Origin: Paenirhodobacter ferrireducens
Lineage (GTDB): Bacteria > Pseudomonadota > Alphaproteobacteria > Rhodobacterales > Rhodobacteraceae
Direction: 5' to 3'
Length of the DNA: 64,000 nt
NCBI RefSeq assembly: GCF_004022265.1
Contig: NZ_SAVB01000024.1
Span: 34,415-98,414 of the forward strand
This document shows, in pieces, positions 17,941-26,387 of this stretch. Made by a program: the position numbers and the translations under genes. Under the pieces are notes generated by a model that saw only the letters and a program-made list of their open reading frames with translations, was not told the DNA's origin and made no database searches. Positions within the stretch are counted from its first letter, which is position 1, and each line of letters starts with the position of its first letter.

Positions 17941-20139
17941 TCAGGGTTCGGGGAAGTCGGCGCGCAGCCGGGCCAGCGCCTCGCGCTCTGCCTGACTGCG
18001 CGCGATCAGGTCCCTGAACCCCGCGACGCCATCGGCTGGCGAGGGGGGCGGGGCCGGTGGTTCCTCGGCGGTGAGATCGTAAAGCCGCACCAGCGCCTTC
18101 TCGGCTTCGCTGCCGTTCGCGGCAACGAAGCTCCAGTCGCCACCGCGCCAGGCCTCGGCCGTGGCGTTGGGCATGTCGCCTGCGGCCGCAAAGACCTCCT
18201 GCGCGATTGCATGCTCGTTCAGCAGCGCATGGGCGCGGGCTTTCAGCGCGGTGGCGCGGCTGCCGTCGAGCGCCTCGAGATAGGACAGCGCCGCCGGGCC
18301 GTCGCGTTCGGAGAGGGCCGCGGCGGCCAGCGCTACCCGCCCGTCGGGGGTGCGCCCGAGCGAGCCGGCAAGCAGGTCGCGCACGGGGCCCGGCAGGCCC
18401 GCGGCGGTGAGCCGGTCAGCCATCTGCAACCGCACGAGATTGGGCAGCTCCTCCACCGGCACCTGATCGTGCCGGGCAAGGAACTGGCCAAGGAACAGCG
18501 TGTCGTCCGGCACCTTGGCGAGCAGCCCCCACAGACTGCGCCGGGTTTCCTGCACCAGCGCAGGCGTGTCCTCGGCGGGCCAGGCCGCGAGTGCCGCGAA
18601 GGCCTCGGAAAACCGCCCGACCGAGCCCTCGCCGAGGATCTGCGCGCGCAGCAGCCGCGCCCCCTCGGGTGAGCCGCGCAGCTCGCGCGCGCGGGCGGCG
18701 GCAAGCTCGATAGTCGCCTCGTCGACCGGCTCGCCGCGGCTGAGGCGGGTGTCGACCAGCAGGATCAGCGCCTGCGCCGCGTCGGCGCTGTTGCGGTCGA
18801 TCATCCCGGCCAGGACCGGTTCGGCCTGCGCCGGCGCGCCCCGGGCGATGTCGATGCGCGCGTCGATCAGGCCGCGTGCGGGATCGCCCTCCGGCACGGC
18901 CCGCGCGATCATCGAGCCGATCTCGCGCGCGTCGCTTTCGGCGCCAAGCGCCAGCAGCCGGCGCACCAGCTCGGGGCCGACGATCTTGCGGATCGGCACC
19001 GGCAGCGCCGAGAAGCTGCGCCGCACGGCGGCCAGGTTCGGCGCCTCGTTCTGCGCGGTCCCGCGGCCGAGCAGGGCCCAGAGTGCGACCTTGCCGTCGC
19101 AGGCGGCCATGTGCGAGATCGGCGAATTGGGCACCGGCAGCTCGTCGAGCACGGCGGCGACATAGGCGATTGGCCCGGCGGCGGGCGTGTCGAGGCCGAA
19201 GCCGCGCAGCGTGGCGCGCGCCTCGGTGCCGAAGCCGAGGCCGAGATAGGTGCGCGCAAGCCGTTCGACCGCGGCGGGGTCGGGGCGGTCGAACTCGCCC
19301 ACCAGCCCCTGCCGCGCCGTCGCGATCTGCACGCCCGCCGGGGCGTCGGAGACCCAGCTTTCCAGTGCGAAGGCCCGGTCCGGCGCACAGCGCTGCCCGT
19401 TGGCAAGCAGCTGCGGCCCCGGGGCGCTGCCCATCATGTCGCGGTCGAAGACTGTCTGTGATTCGATCGCCAGATGCGGGGAAGCGCCCTCGGGCGGTCT
19501 GGCATCCGGCGGCAACGGTTCGGGGGCTGCGGTTCTTGGCGCGACGAAGGCGCTGATTACGCCTTGCGCGGCGGCACGGCTGAGCTGGGCAAGCAGCTCG
19601 GTCTCGGCCTCGCGCACACGTGGGTCGGGCGTGGCAAAGCGTGGCAGCCGCGTTCCGGGCGCGGTCGTGTCCGCTCCGGCAGTTGCGGGGATGCCGCGGT
19701 CGCGCCAGTAGGTTTCAAGATGGTCGAGGCGCAGTGGCGTGCTGGCCGCCGCGCGTGGCGGGCTGGTGGGCATCGGCAGCTCGGGCGCGTCGAGGACATC
19801 AAGCACCACGGCCCCCGAGGCAAGCTGGAACGCCTCATGCACCGTGCCCGAGGCCGTCGCGATGCGCAGCCCCTCCGTCTGCGGCGCAACCCCGGTGATC
19901 CGGGTGCGCGGGATCAGCCGGAAGATCCCCGCGGTGTCATAGCCGAAGCTCTCGCCCGGGGTGCGCAGGGTGATCGCTCCCTCGCTCTCGCTTAACTGCC
20001 AGTCGGTGCCGGGCGGCAGCATGAAGACGAGGCGCGAAAAGCCGTCATGTTCGCCGGAACGCACGGTGACCTGCTGCGCGTGCGCCGTGCCCGTCGCGCA
20101 GATCAGCGCGCCGCTTGCAAGGATCAGCCCGAGCCTCAT
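17941..20139 (-). CDS. periplasmic helical-repeat protein, motility-associated
   Basis: A 732-residue exported protein: signal peptide at 1-21 (MRLGLILASGALICATGTAHA), then an all-beta AMIN-like region to about residue 115 (VTVRSGEHDGFSRLVFMLP, LDVLDAPELP). A Pro-rich linker follows, then from about 200 to the end Ala/Leu-rich helical repeats of TPR-like pattern. It has no enzyme motif I recognise. Its ATG overlaps the motA stop by 4 bases, so it is translated together with the stator protein; a role in stator assembly or periplasmic motor support is inferred. AMIN regions usually bind peptidoglycan or secretion partners. The name of this family is not known to me. Confidence 0.8.
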   Translation of the reverse strand: MRLGLILASGALICATGTAHAQQVTVRSGEHDGFSRLVFMLPPGTDWQLSESEGAITLRTPGESFGYDTAGIFRLIPRTRITGVAPQTEGLRIATASGTVHEAFQLASGAVVLDVLDAPELPMPTSPPRAAASTPLRLDHLETYWRDRGIPATAGADTTAPGTRLPRFATPDPRVREAETELLAQLSRAAAQGVISAFVAPRTAAPEPLPPDARPPEGASPHLAIESQTVFDRDMMGSAPGPQLLANGQRCAPDRAFALESWVSDAPAGVQIATARQGLVGEFDRPDPAAVERLARTYLGLGFGTEARATLRGFGLDTPAAGPIAYVAAVLDELPVPNSPISHMAACDGKVALWALLGRGTAQNEAPNLAAVRRSFSALPVPIRKIVGPELVRRLLALGAESDAREIGSMIARAVPEGDPARGLIDARIDIARGAPAQAEPVLAGMIDRNSADAAQALILLVDTRLSRGEPVDEATIELAAARARELRGSPEGARLLRAQILGEGSVGRFSEAFAALAAWPAEDTPALVQETRRSLWGLLAKVPDDTLFLGQFLARHDQVPVEELPNLVRLQMADRLTAAGLPGPVRDLLAGSLGRTPDGRVALAAAALSERDGPAALSYLEALDGSRATALKARAHALLNEHAIAQEVFAAAGDMPNATAEAWRGGDWSFVAANGSEAEKALVRLYDLTAEEPPAPPPSPADGVAGFRDLIARSQAEREALARLRADFPEP

Positions 20140-21005
20140 GCCGCCTCTGCCTTCACCGTCCGCAGCGCGTCTTCCAGCTCGGAAAAGCTCGGGCGGATGT
20201 GATGGGGGGTGTTCTGCCGGCCGACCTCGATGCAGATATTGGTCGCGTGGTTGTAGAGATTGGCGACCAGCACCTCGCGGATCAGCTTGTAGAAATGGCT
20301 GTCTTCCTCGATCACCGCGCCGATCCGGCTGGCGAAGGGGCCGACGAAACCATAGGCGAGAAAGACGCCGAGGAAGGTGCCGACCAGCGCGCCGCCGATC
20401 ATGTGGCCGAGGATCTCGGGCGGCTGGTCGATCGCGGCCATCGTCTTGATCACGCCAAGTACCGCAGCGACGATGCCAAGCGCGGGCATCGCGTCGGCCA
20501 CGGTCTGGATCGCGTGGCTCGACTGCATCGCGTGCTCGTAATTGGCCTCGAGCTGCTTGTCGAGGATCTCCTCGACCTGATGCGGGTCGTCGTAATTCAT
20601 CGAGGCGGCACGCATCGTGTCGCAGATCATCTCGACCGCCTCGTGATCCTTCAGGATTTTCGGGTATTTTTGGAAAATCGACGAGCCCTGTGGCGCCTCG
20701 ATATGTTCCTCGACGGCGACGGGGTTCTGCCGCACCAGCCGGATCAGCTCGAACAGCAGGCACAGCAGGTCGCGATAGTCGGCGGGCTGCCAGGTCGGGC
20801 CGCGGAACACCTTGCCGAGGTCGCGCAGCGTGTGCCTGATCGTCGCAAGGCTGTTCGACAGCAGGAACGAGCCCGCCGCGGCACCGCCGATCATGATCAG
20901 CTCGAACGGCATCGCCTTCAGGATGATGCCGATCTTGCCGCCTGCCGCGACGAAGCCGCCGAACACCATCACGAAGATGACGATCATCCCGACAATGCCG
21001 ATCAT
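20136..21005 (-). CDS. motA: flagellar motor stator protein MotA
   Basis: Proton-channel stator subunit that drives rotation. It has 289 residues with four hydrophobic segments. The first begins MIGIVGMIVIFVMVFGGFVAAGG; the third and fourth include VADAMPALGIVAAVLGVIKTM and GALVGTFLGVFLAYGFVGPF. The cytoplasmic loop has the usual charged patch (RDLLCLLFELIRLVRQNP), and the P-A-L-G-I-V region is diagnostic. The partner motB is not in this window. Four bases overlap the downstream periplasmic protein gene. Confidence 0.96.
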   Translation of the reverse strand: MIGIVGMIVIFVMVFGGFVAAGGKIGIILKAMPFELIMIGGAAAGSFLLSNSLATIRHTLRDLGKVFRGPTWQPADYRDLLCLLFELIRLVRQNPVAVEEHIEAPQGSSIFQKYPKILKDHEAVEMICDTMRAASMNYDDPHQVEEILDKQLEANYEHAMQSSHAIQTVADAMPALGIVAAVLGVIKTMAAIDQPPEILGHMIGGALVGTFLGVFLAYGFVGPFASRIGAVIEEDSHFYKLIREVLVANLYNHATNICIEVGRQNTPHHIRPSFSELEDALRTVKAEAA

Positions 21006-21064
21006 TCATCTCTCTCCACAGTACGCCCGGCAGTCTTGCGCGGGGGATTGACCGATGCCGCGGT

Positions 21065-21649
21065 TCAGCGGCGGGGGGCGCCGGCGTTTCTGCCGGCCAT
21101 GATGACGCTGATCGAATAGCCGACCTCGGGCGTCAGGTTGGCAAGGACGGCAGCCGCCGCTTCGGGCCGCATCTTGCCGAGGAAACCCGCCGCGAATTCG
21201 GGCGCCATCGTCTCGAACAGCGGCGCGGCCTCCTTCGGCTTCATGTTTTCGTAGACGGTGACCAGCCGCGCGACATCCGCGTCAGCTCCGGAATCGGCGA
21301 CCGCCACGGTCTTCGACAGCGCATTCTCCGCCGCGATCAGTGTCGCGAGACGCTCGTCGATGCGCTGTTCGGCGAGCCGCAGCGCCTGCGCCCGGTCGGC
21401 GATGATCCCTTCGCGCAGGCTCAGCTTCTGGTCCCGGTCCTCGAGCGCGCGCAAAAGCGCGGCATTCGCGGCCGGATCGGGGCAGGTTGTGGCGGCCCCG
21501 CCGGTGCCGGCGTCGAGTGCCAGCGCCAGCCCGACGCCGTCGCCGATCCGCATCACCGCGGCCACTGCGAAGGTGCCGGCGATCAGCGGCAGGATGGTAC
21601 GGCCCGGGCGCCAAGGGCGGCGTGGCGGGCGGGCGGCGGGTGGTTTCAT
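21065..21649 (-). CDS. MotE-family flagellar protein
   Basis: A 194-residue membrane-anchored protein with one N-terminal membrane helix (ILPLIAGTFAVAAVMRIG) and a long periplasmic helix (about 65-120). The C-terminal MgtE_N-like motif reads YENMKPKEAAPLFETMAPEFAAGFLGKMRPEAAAAVL across about 132-168. This is the pattern of MotE, a chaperone for periplasmic motor proteins first described in rhizobia. The ATG at 21649 overlaps the end of the neighbour; the open frame further upstream is a shadow. It lies between fliL and motA, as expected for a motor factor. Confidence 0.82.
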   Translation of the reverse strand: MKPPAARPPRRPWRPGRTILPLIAGTFAVAAVMRIGDGVGLALALDAGTGGAATTCPDPAANAALLRALEDRDQKLSLREGIIADRAQALRLAEQRIDERLATLIAAENALSKTVAVADSGADADVARLVTVYENMKPKEAAPLFETMAPEFAAGFLGKMRPEAAAAVLANLTPEVGYSISVIMAGRNAGAPRR

Positions 21650-22005
21650 TCCGCCGCCTCCATCCCCGAGCTGCGGGGCCGGCGGCGCAGCATGCGGGGG
21701 CGGTGCGCGCCGGCCTCGGCCTCGGGCAGGTCGTGCAGGGCCGCAAGCATCAGTTCGAGCCGCTCGGCGCCCTGCTCGGCGCGTTCGGTCAGGGCGGTCA
21801 ACTGCTCGGCCGAGAGCGCAGCGGTGGATTGCGCGCGGTTCAGCGCCTTCGTCATGTCGTCGACCTGCGCCGAGAGCACCGCGATCGCCCCGCCCATGCC
21901 GTTCTCGAGCTGGTTGAAGCGTTTCAGCCGGCGCGACAGGACCAGGCAATAGACCGCCGCCCCAAGTGCGCCGAGCCCGGCCAGAAGATCGGCAAACAAT
22001 TGCAT
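21646..22005 (-). CDS. small membrane/coiled-coil flagellar protein (DUF6468-like)
   Basis: A 119-residue protein with one N-terminal membrane helix (LLAGLGALGAAVYCLVLSRRL) followed by a heptad-rich stretch (FNQLENGMGGAIAVLSAQVDDM) and a basic tail. It resembles the DUF6468 proteins found beside fliL in Rhodobacterales flagellar clusters. The function is not known. Its 3' end overlaps the motE-like start by 4 bases, and it begins 10 bases after fliL. Confidence 0.7.
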   Translation of the reverse strand: MQLFADLLAGLGALGAAVYCLVLSRRLKRFNQLENGMGGAIAVLSAQVDDMTKALNRAQSTAALSAEQLTALTERAEQGAERLELMLAALHDLPEAEAGAHRPRMLRRRPRSSGMEAAE

Positions 22006-22015
22006 CGGGCTTTCC

Positions 22016-22495
22016 TCAGTTCAGAACGAATTCCATGATCAGCAGGTCGCGCACGCGGTCCTCGCCGCACACGATCTGCACCCGCCGCAGCATCTGCGCG
22101 CGCAGGCGGATCAGCGCAGCGGGGTCTTCGATGTCGCGCAGGTCGACCGCGCGCAGATAGCCGTTGAGCACGTCGACCACCCGCGGCCGCAGCAGCTCGA
22201 CATCCTTCTGATAGGCGGCGGGCACCTCGATCTGGGCCGAAAAGCGCAGGTGCCGTGCGGCCGGGTCCGACAGCGAGATCACCATCGGCTCGAGCGCCAC
22301 ATAGGCAATGTCCGGCAAGGCCGCAGGCGCCGTCGCTGTGTCGTGCGCCGCACCGTGACCGGCCGGCAGCAGGCCGAGGTAGAGCGCCGCAAAGCTCGCT
22401 CCGCCACCGGCGATCATCAGCACGAGGCCGAGAATCAGCGGCAGTCTTGAGCTGTGGGAAGGGGCCGCTTCCGGCTCCGTCTGTGTCTGCGCCAT
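22016..22495 (-). CDS. fliL: flagellar basal body-associated protein FliL
   Basis: Stator-associated inner-membrane protein that surrounds or stabilises the MotAB units. It has 159 residues. A single membrane helix (LPLILGLVLMIAGGGASFAALYLG) lies near residues 18-41. The periplasmic FliL domain shows YVALEPMVISL, then LRFSAQIEV and RPRVVDVLNGYL, ending in LLIMEFVLN, all characteristic. It is the first gene of the minus-strand motor operon and is divergent from fliF. Confidence 0.94.
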   Translation of the reverse strand: MAQTQTEPEAAPSHSSRLPLILGLVLMIAGGGASFAALYLGLLPAGHGAAHDTATAPAALPDIAYVALEPMVISLSDPAARHLRFSAQIEVPAAYQKDVELLRPRVVDVLNGYLRAVDLRDIEDPAALIRLRAQMLRRVQIVCGEDRVRDLLIMEFVLN

Positions 22496-22540
22496 CGCAT
22501 CACCGATTTCTTCGTCGTCCCAGCTATAGCCTTGAGACGA

Positions 22541-22556
22541 CTAACCGATTGTTAAG
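22541..22556. promoter_or_regulatory. CtrA-like binding site between fliL and fliF
   Basis: CTAACCGATTGTTAAG matches the alphaproteobacterial CtrA box TTAAC-N5-GTTAAC in spacing, with mismatches only at the two outermost bases. It lies in the 122-base divergent gap and could serve either direction. CtrA control of flagellar genes is well documented in Rhodobacter capsulatus and roseobacters. Confidence 0.55.
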
Positions 22557-22617
22557 GGCGATCGCGGAAAGATGCCCGGGGCGACGGGACAGACATCCGC
22601 TCGTGTGGAGGTGCGGC

Positions 22618-24255
22618 TTGCAACAGTTGACGACGGTATGGGGAAACCTCGACGCGCGTCGCCGCATCATCGTCCTCGGGGCCACGGCGCTTGTCTTTGC
22701 GGCGGTGCTGGCGCTGTCGGGCCTGACGGCTCGGCCGGACATGGCGCTGCTTTATGCCGGGCTCGACGGGGCGAAGGCGGGCGAGGTGATCTCGGCGCTC
22801 GAACAGCGTGCGGTGGCATACGAGGTGCGCGGCGATTCGATCTATGTCGAGGCGCCGAAGCGCGACGAGCTGCGGATGACGCTGGCCGCCGAGGGGCTGC
22901 CGGCGACCGGCGGGGCGGGCTATGAGCTGCTCGATTCGCTGTCGGGCTTCGGCACCACCTCGCAGATGTTCGATGCCGCCTATTGGCGCGCCAAGGAAGG
23001 CGAGCTGGCGCGCACCATCCTTGCCAATCCGGCGATCCGCGCGGCGCGGGTGCATATCGCGCCGCCCTCGGGCGTGTCCTTTCGCGCCCAGAATCGCCCC
23101 ACGGCGTCGGTGACGGTCACCACGAACGCCGGCGGGCTTTCGCCGCCGCAGGCCAAAGCCCTGAAATACCTTGTTTCCTCGGCCGTGGCTGGAATGACGC
23201 CCGACGACGTCTCGGTGATCGACACGGCGAGCGGGCTGGTCGCCGCGGGCGACGAGAGCCCCGCCGCCTCGGGCACCGACCGGGCCGAGACGCTGCGCCG
23301 CAACATCGAGAGACTCCTCGAGGCGCGGGTCGGCTATGGCAATGCGGTGGTCGAGGTCGCGGTCGAGACGGTGACCGAGCGCGAGGCGATCACCGAGCGG
23401 CGCATCGACCCGACCAGCCGCACGGTGATCTCGACCGATACTTCCGAAAGTTCGAACAAGGCCGATGAGAGCAAGACGGGCGGCGTCTCGGTCGCCTCGA
23501 ACCTGCCCGACGGGCAGGGGGCGAATGGCGGCAGCTCGCAGCGGCAGGGCAACGAGACGCGCGAGCGGACGAATTACGACCTGTCGGAAACCACGCGCGA
23601 GGTGGTGCGCAATCCCGGCGACGTCAAGCGGATCACCGTGGCGGTGCTGGTCGACGGCACCGAGGGCAAGGACGCGAACGGGCAGGTCTCGGTGGTGCCG
23701 CGCTCGGAGGACGAGATTGCCGCGCTGCGTGACCTTGTCGCCTCGGCCGTGGGGTTCGACGAAAAGCGCGGCGACGTCATCACTCTCCGCTCGATGGCCT
23801 TCCAGCCGATCGCCGAACCTGGCGCGATGGCGACGGCGGGGATGCTTGGTGGCGGGGCGCCGCTGGACCTGATGCTGCTGATCGAGATTGCGGCGCTGGT
23901 GCTGGTGGTGGTCGTGCTGGCGCTGTTCGTGGTGCGGCCGGCGCTGGCGCCGCGCATCGCCACGCAGCCGCGCTCGGGTCTGCCCGCGCCGCTGTCGGCG
24001 CAGCCGGGAGCGGCGCCCGCGCTGATCGGAGAAATCAGCGGCGACGAGGTGCCGGAGCGCGAGATGGAGCTGGTGGCGGATTTCGGCACCTCCGACCTGC
24101 CGGTGCCGATCTCGATGGCCTCGGCCTTTGGGGGGCAGACGGCCGAGCTCGAGGATGATCCGGTCGCCCGGCTGAAACGGCTGATCGGTCAGCGCCAGGC
24201 CGAATCGGTCGAGATCCTGCGCGGCTGGATGGATAAACCGCAGGAGCGTGTCTGA
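22618..24255 (+). CDS. fliF: flagellar M-ring protein FliF
   Basis: Forms the MS ring in the inner membrane on which the flagellum is built. About 545 residues, with an N-terminal membrane helix (RIIVLGATALVFAAVLALSGL), the YscJ/FliF domain with LLYAGLDGAKAGEVISALEQ, and the segment ARVHIAPPSGVSFRAQNRPTASV (about 142-164). A C-terminal membrane helix (LLIEIAALVLVVVVLALFVV) precedes the FliG-binding tail ending QAESVEILRGWM. The best start is the TTG at 22618, five bases after GGAGGT; a GTG at 22603 is the alternative. The open frame runs further upstream only by chance. fliH overlaps its stop. Confidence 0.94.
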   Translation: MQQLTTVWGNLDARRRIIVLGATALVFAAVLALSGLTARPDMALLYAGLDGAKAGEVISALEQRAVAYEVRGDSIYVEAPKRDELRMTLAAEGLPATGGAGYELLDSLSGFGTTSQMFDAAYWRAKEGELARTILANPAIRAARVHIAPPSGVSFRAQNRPTASVTVTTNAGGLSPPQAKALKYLVSSAVAGMTPDDVSVIDTASGLVAAGDESPAASGTDRAETLRRNIERLLEARVGYGNAVVEVAVETVTEREAITERRIDPTSRTVISTDTSESSNKADESKTGGVSVASNLPDGQGANGGSSQRQGNETRERTNYDLSETTREVVRNPGDVKRITVAVLVDGTEGKDANGQVSVVPRSEDEIAALRDLVASAVGFDEKRGDVITLRSMAFQPIAEPGAMATAGMLGGGAPLDLMLLIEIAALVLVVVVLALFVVRPALAPRIATQPRSGLPAPLSAQPGAAPALIGEISGDEVPEREMELVADFGTSDLPVPISMASAFGGQTAELEDDPVARLKRLIGQRQAESVEILRGWMDKPQERV

Positions 24256-24848
24256 TGAGGAATCCGGTCCGGCTGGAAACCTTCGAGACCGACGCGGGCG
24301 CGCCGCAGCCGATCGAGATTGCCCCGGCCGCATTCGAGGAGGCGCGGTTTGCCGCCTTCGAGCAGGGCTATTCTGCCGGCTGGGATGACGCGGTCGCGGC
24401 GCAGGACGGCGAGGCTGCACAGCTGCGCATGCAGCTGTGCCAGCAGCTGCAGGAGATGTCCTTCACTTTCGTCGAGGCAAGGCGCAACCTTCTGGTCGCG
24501 CTGCAGCCGCTGTTGCTCGAGATGGCGGCGAAGGTGCTGCCCGCCGCGGCGCGGGAGGCGCTGCCGCGGATCGTCGTCGAACAGCTTCTGCCGCTGGCGG
24601 GCACGGTGCTCGACCGGCCGGTGACGGTGGTCGCCTCGCCCGCAAGCCTGGCGCTGCTGCGGGCGCTGCTGCCAGCGGCGGGTCTGCCGCTGACCTTCGC
24701 CGCGGAGCCGAGCCTCGGCGACGGCCAGGCCTATCTGAAATTCCCCGATGCCGAGACGCGGATCGACCTCGATGGCGTGACCGCGGCGATCACCGCGGCG
24801 ATCCGCAGCTACTTCGATGCCACCTTGCAGGAGACCGACCATGGATGA
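24255..24848 (+). CDS. fliH: FliH-like flagellar export regulator
   Basis: A 197-residue protein in the place of FliH, the regulator of the export ATPase. It has the FEQGYSAGWDDA segment near residue 35 (a G-Y/W spaced motif typical of FliH N-termini), a central coiled coil, and a C-terminal VxxxxS...D pattern (GQAYLKFPDAETRIDLDGV). FliI, its usual partner, is not in the window. The ATG overlaps the fliF TGA by one base and its own end overlaps fliN by 8 bases. Alphaproteobacterial FliH proteins are poorly conserved, so the name rests partly on context. Confidence 0.75.
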   Translation: MRNPVRLETFETDAGAPQPIEIAPAAFEEARFAAFEQGYSAGWDDAVAAQDGEAAQLRMQLCQQLQEMSFTFVEARRNLLVALQPLLLEMAAKVLPAAAREALPRIVVEQLLPLAGTVLDRPVTVVASPASLALLRALLPAAGLPLTFAAEPSLGDGQAYLKFPDAETRIDLDGVTAAITAAIRSYFDATLQETDHG

Positions 24849-25119
24849 CGTCCGCCAAGACCCTGCCGCGAGCCCGTTCTCGCAGATCCCGATCGAGATC
24901 ACGATCTCGGTCGGCAAGGCACGCCCGCTGGTGCGCGACCTGCTGCGGATGAAGCGTGACGCGATCCTGCCGCTCGACCGCAAGGTCGAGGACCCGGTCG
25001 AGCTTTACGTCGGCGACAAGCTGATCGCGCGCGGCGAGCTGACCGAGCTCGAGGGCGATCAGGCCGGCCAGCTTGCCGTGCGCCTGACCGAGGTGGTCGA
25101 CCTGCAGAACGGTCTTTGA
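24841..25119 (+). CDS. fliN: flagellar motor switch protein FliN
   Basis: C-ring component that helps set rotation direction and docks the export apparatus. It has 92 residues and is essentially one SpoA domain: IPIEITISVGKARPLVRDLL followed by LDRKVEDPVELYVGDKLIARGEL (about 50-72), both strong FliN marks. The ATG at 24841 (MDDVRQDP) fits the family; an in-frame upstream extension of eight codons overlaps fliH more deeply and is less likely. It is followed by fliP three bases later. Confidence 0.93.
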   Translation: MDDVRQDPAASPFSQIPIEITISVGKARPLVRDLLRMKRDAILPLDRKVEDPVELYVGDKLIARGELTELEGDQAGQLAVRLTEVVDLQNGL

Positions 25120-25122
25120 CCG

Positions 25123-25848
25123 ATGCGCCGCGTCGCGGTTCTGGCCGCGTTCCTGTGCCTTGCCGCGCTGCCCGCTGCGGCGCAGCAGATCTCCCTCGAT
25201 CTCGGCGGCAGCGACAGCCTTGCCGGCCGCTCGATGCTGATGATCGCGGGGATCACCTTGCTCAGCATCGCGCCGGGGCTGGCGATCATGGTGACCTGCT
25301 TTCCCTTCGTGGTCACCGTGCTGTCGATCCTGCGTCAGGCGATGGGGCTGCAGCAGTCGCCGCCGAACATGCTGATCGTCAGCCTCGCGCTGTTCCTGAC
25401 CTGGTTCATCATGGAACCGACCTTCACCGAAAGCTGGAACGCCGGCATCAGCCCGCTCCTCGACGGCACGGTCGACCTTGCCACGGCGTTCGCGCGCGGC
25501 GTGGCGCCGTTTCGCGGCTTTATGGCCGGCAGGGTGAACCCCGACACCTTCGCCCAGCTTTCCGGCCTGCGCGACGGCATCCCCTTCGCGGGCGAGCTGA
25601 AGGCGGCGCCGCTTTCCACGCTGGTGCCGGCCTTCATGCTGTCCGAGATCACCCGGGCGTTCGAGATCGGTTTTCTCGTCTATCTGCCCTTTCTCGTCAT
25701 CGACCTTGTCGTCTCGGCGATCCTGATGTCGATGGGCATGATGATGGTGCCGCCCGCCGCCGTGGCGCTGCCCTTCAAGCTCGCCTTCTTCGTGGTGGCG
25801 AATGGCTGGGTGCTGGTCTCGGGGGCGCTGGTGCGCAGCTATCTCTAG
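25123..25848 (+). CDS. fliP: flagellar export gate protein FliP
   Basis: Core subunit of the flagellar type III export gate. It has 241 residues, with a cleavable-looking N-terminal signal (MRRVAVLAAFLCLAALPAAA) as in other FliP proteins and four later membrane helices. Diagnostic segments are FPFVVTVLSILRQAMGLQQSPPN, split over about 66-88, and FMLSEITRAFEIGFLVYLPF at about 174-193, then MGMMMVPPAAVALPFKL. It is the last gene of the fliF operon; its stop codon sits inside a long hairpin. Genes for FliQ, FliR and FlhB are not in the window. Confidence 0.96.
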   Translation: MRRVAVLAAFLCLAALPAAAQQISLDLGGSDSLAGRSMLMIAGITLLSIAPGLAIMVTCFPFVVTVLSILRQAMGLQQSPPNMLIVSLALFLTWFIMEPTFTESWNAGISPLLDGTVDLATAFARGVAPFRGFMAGRVNPDTFAQLSGLRDGIPFAGELKAAPLSTLVPAFMLSEITRAFEIGFLVYLPFLVIDLVVSAILMSMGMMMVPPAAVALPFKLAFFVVANGWVLVSGALVRSYL

Positions 25849-25874
25849 CGTCGGCGCCCGACGCTGGAGATAGC
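25838..25874. terminator. 17-bp inverted repeat spanning the fliP stop codon
   Basis: Arms 25838-25854 and 25858-25874 pair over 17 bases with a single G-T wobble and a CGC loop. The fliP TAG stop lies within the left arm. The convergent msrA stop is six bases beyond. No T run follows in either direction, so this is probably a two-way terminator or an RNA-stabilising end. Confidence 0.7.
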
Positions 25875-25880
25875 GGCTGG

Positions 25881-26387
25881 TCACTCGGCCGCACGCCGCG
25901 GCAGCACCCAGCCCGGCCGGATCCGGTGGCAGGTATAGCCGTTCGGGAAGCGCTCGAGGTAATCCTGATGCTCGGGTTCCGCCTGCCAGAACGGGCCGGC
26001 GGGGGCGAGCTCGGTCACCACCTTGCCCGGCCACAGGCCCGAGGCGTCGACATCCGCGATGGTGTCGAGCGCGGTCTGCTGCTGCGCCTCGGACATGTAG
26101 AAGATCGCCGAGCGGTAGGAGGGGCCTATGTCATTGCCCTGCCGGTTCGGCGTGGTCGGGTCGTGGATCTGGAAGAAGAATTCCAGCAGCCGGCGATAGC
26201 TGATCTGCGCCGGGTCGAAGGTGATCTCGATCGCCTCGGCATGGGTGCCGTGGTGGCGGTAGGTCGCGTTCGCCACGTCGCCGCCGCTATAGCCGACGCG
26301 GGTCGAGATCACCCCCGGAAGCTTGCGGATCAGATCCTGCATCCCCCAGAAGCAGCCGCCGGCAAGAAGGGCCGTCTCGGTCATCAT
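25881..26387 (-). CDS. msrA: peptide methionine-(S)-S-oxide reductase
   Basis: Repairs methionine-S-sulfoxide in proteins. It has 168 residues. The active-site motif GGCFWG places the catalytic Cys at residue 12. Other family marks are [19 protein letters not shown] and the [22 protein letters not shown] segment split over about 75-96. Two adjacent ATGs (26387 and 26384) are possible starts, overlapping the msrB stop. A frame open further upstream is the msrB shadow. It forms an operon with msrB, so both sulfoxide epimers are handled. Confidence 0.97.
   Translation of the reverse strand: MMTETALLAGGCFWGMQDLIRKLPGVISTRVGYSGGDVANATYRHHGTHAEAIEITFDPAQISYRRLLEFFFQIHDPTTPNRQGNDIGPSYRSAIFYMSEAQQQTALDTIADVDASGLWPGKVVTELAPAGPFWQAEPEHQDYLERFPNGYTCHRIRPGWVLPRRAAE

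Noticed and set aside
22552..24420. Long antisense open frame (622 codons) over fliF and fliH
   Set aside because: Arg/His/Gln-rich shadow of the FliF reading frame with no domain and no ribosome site.
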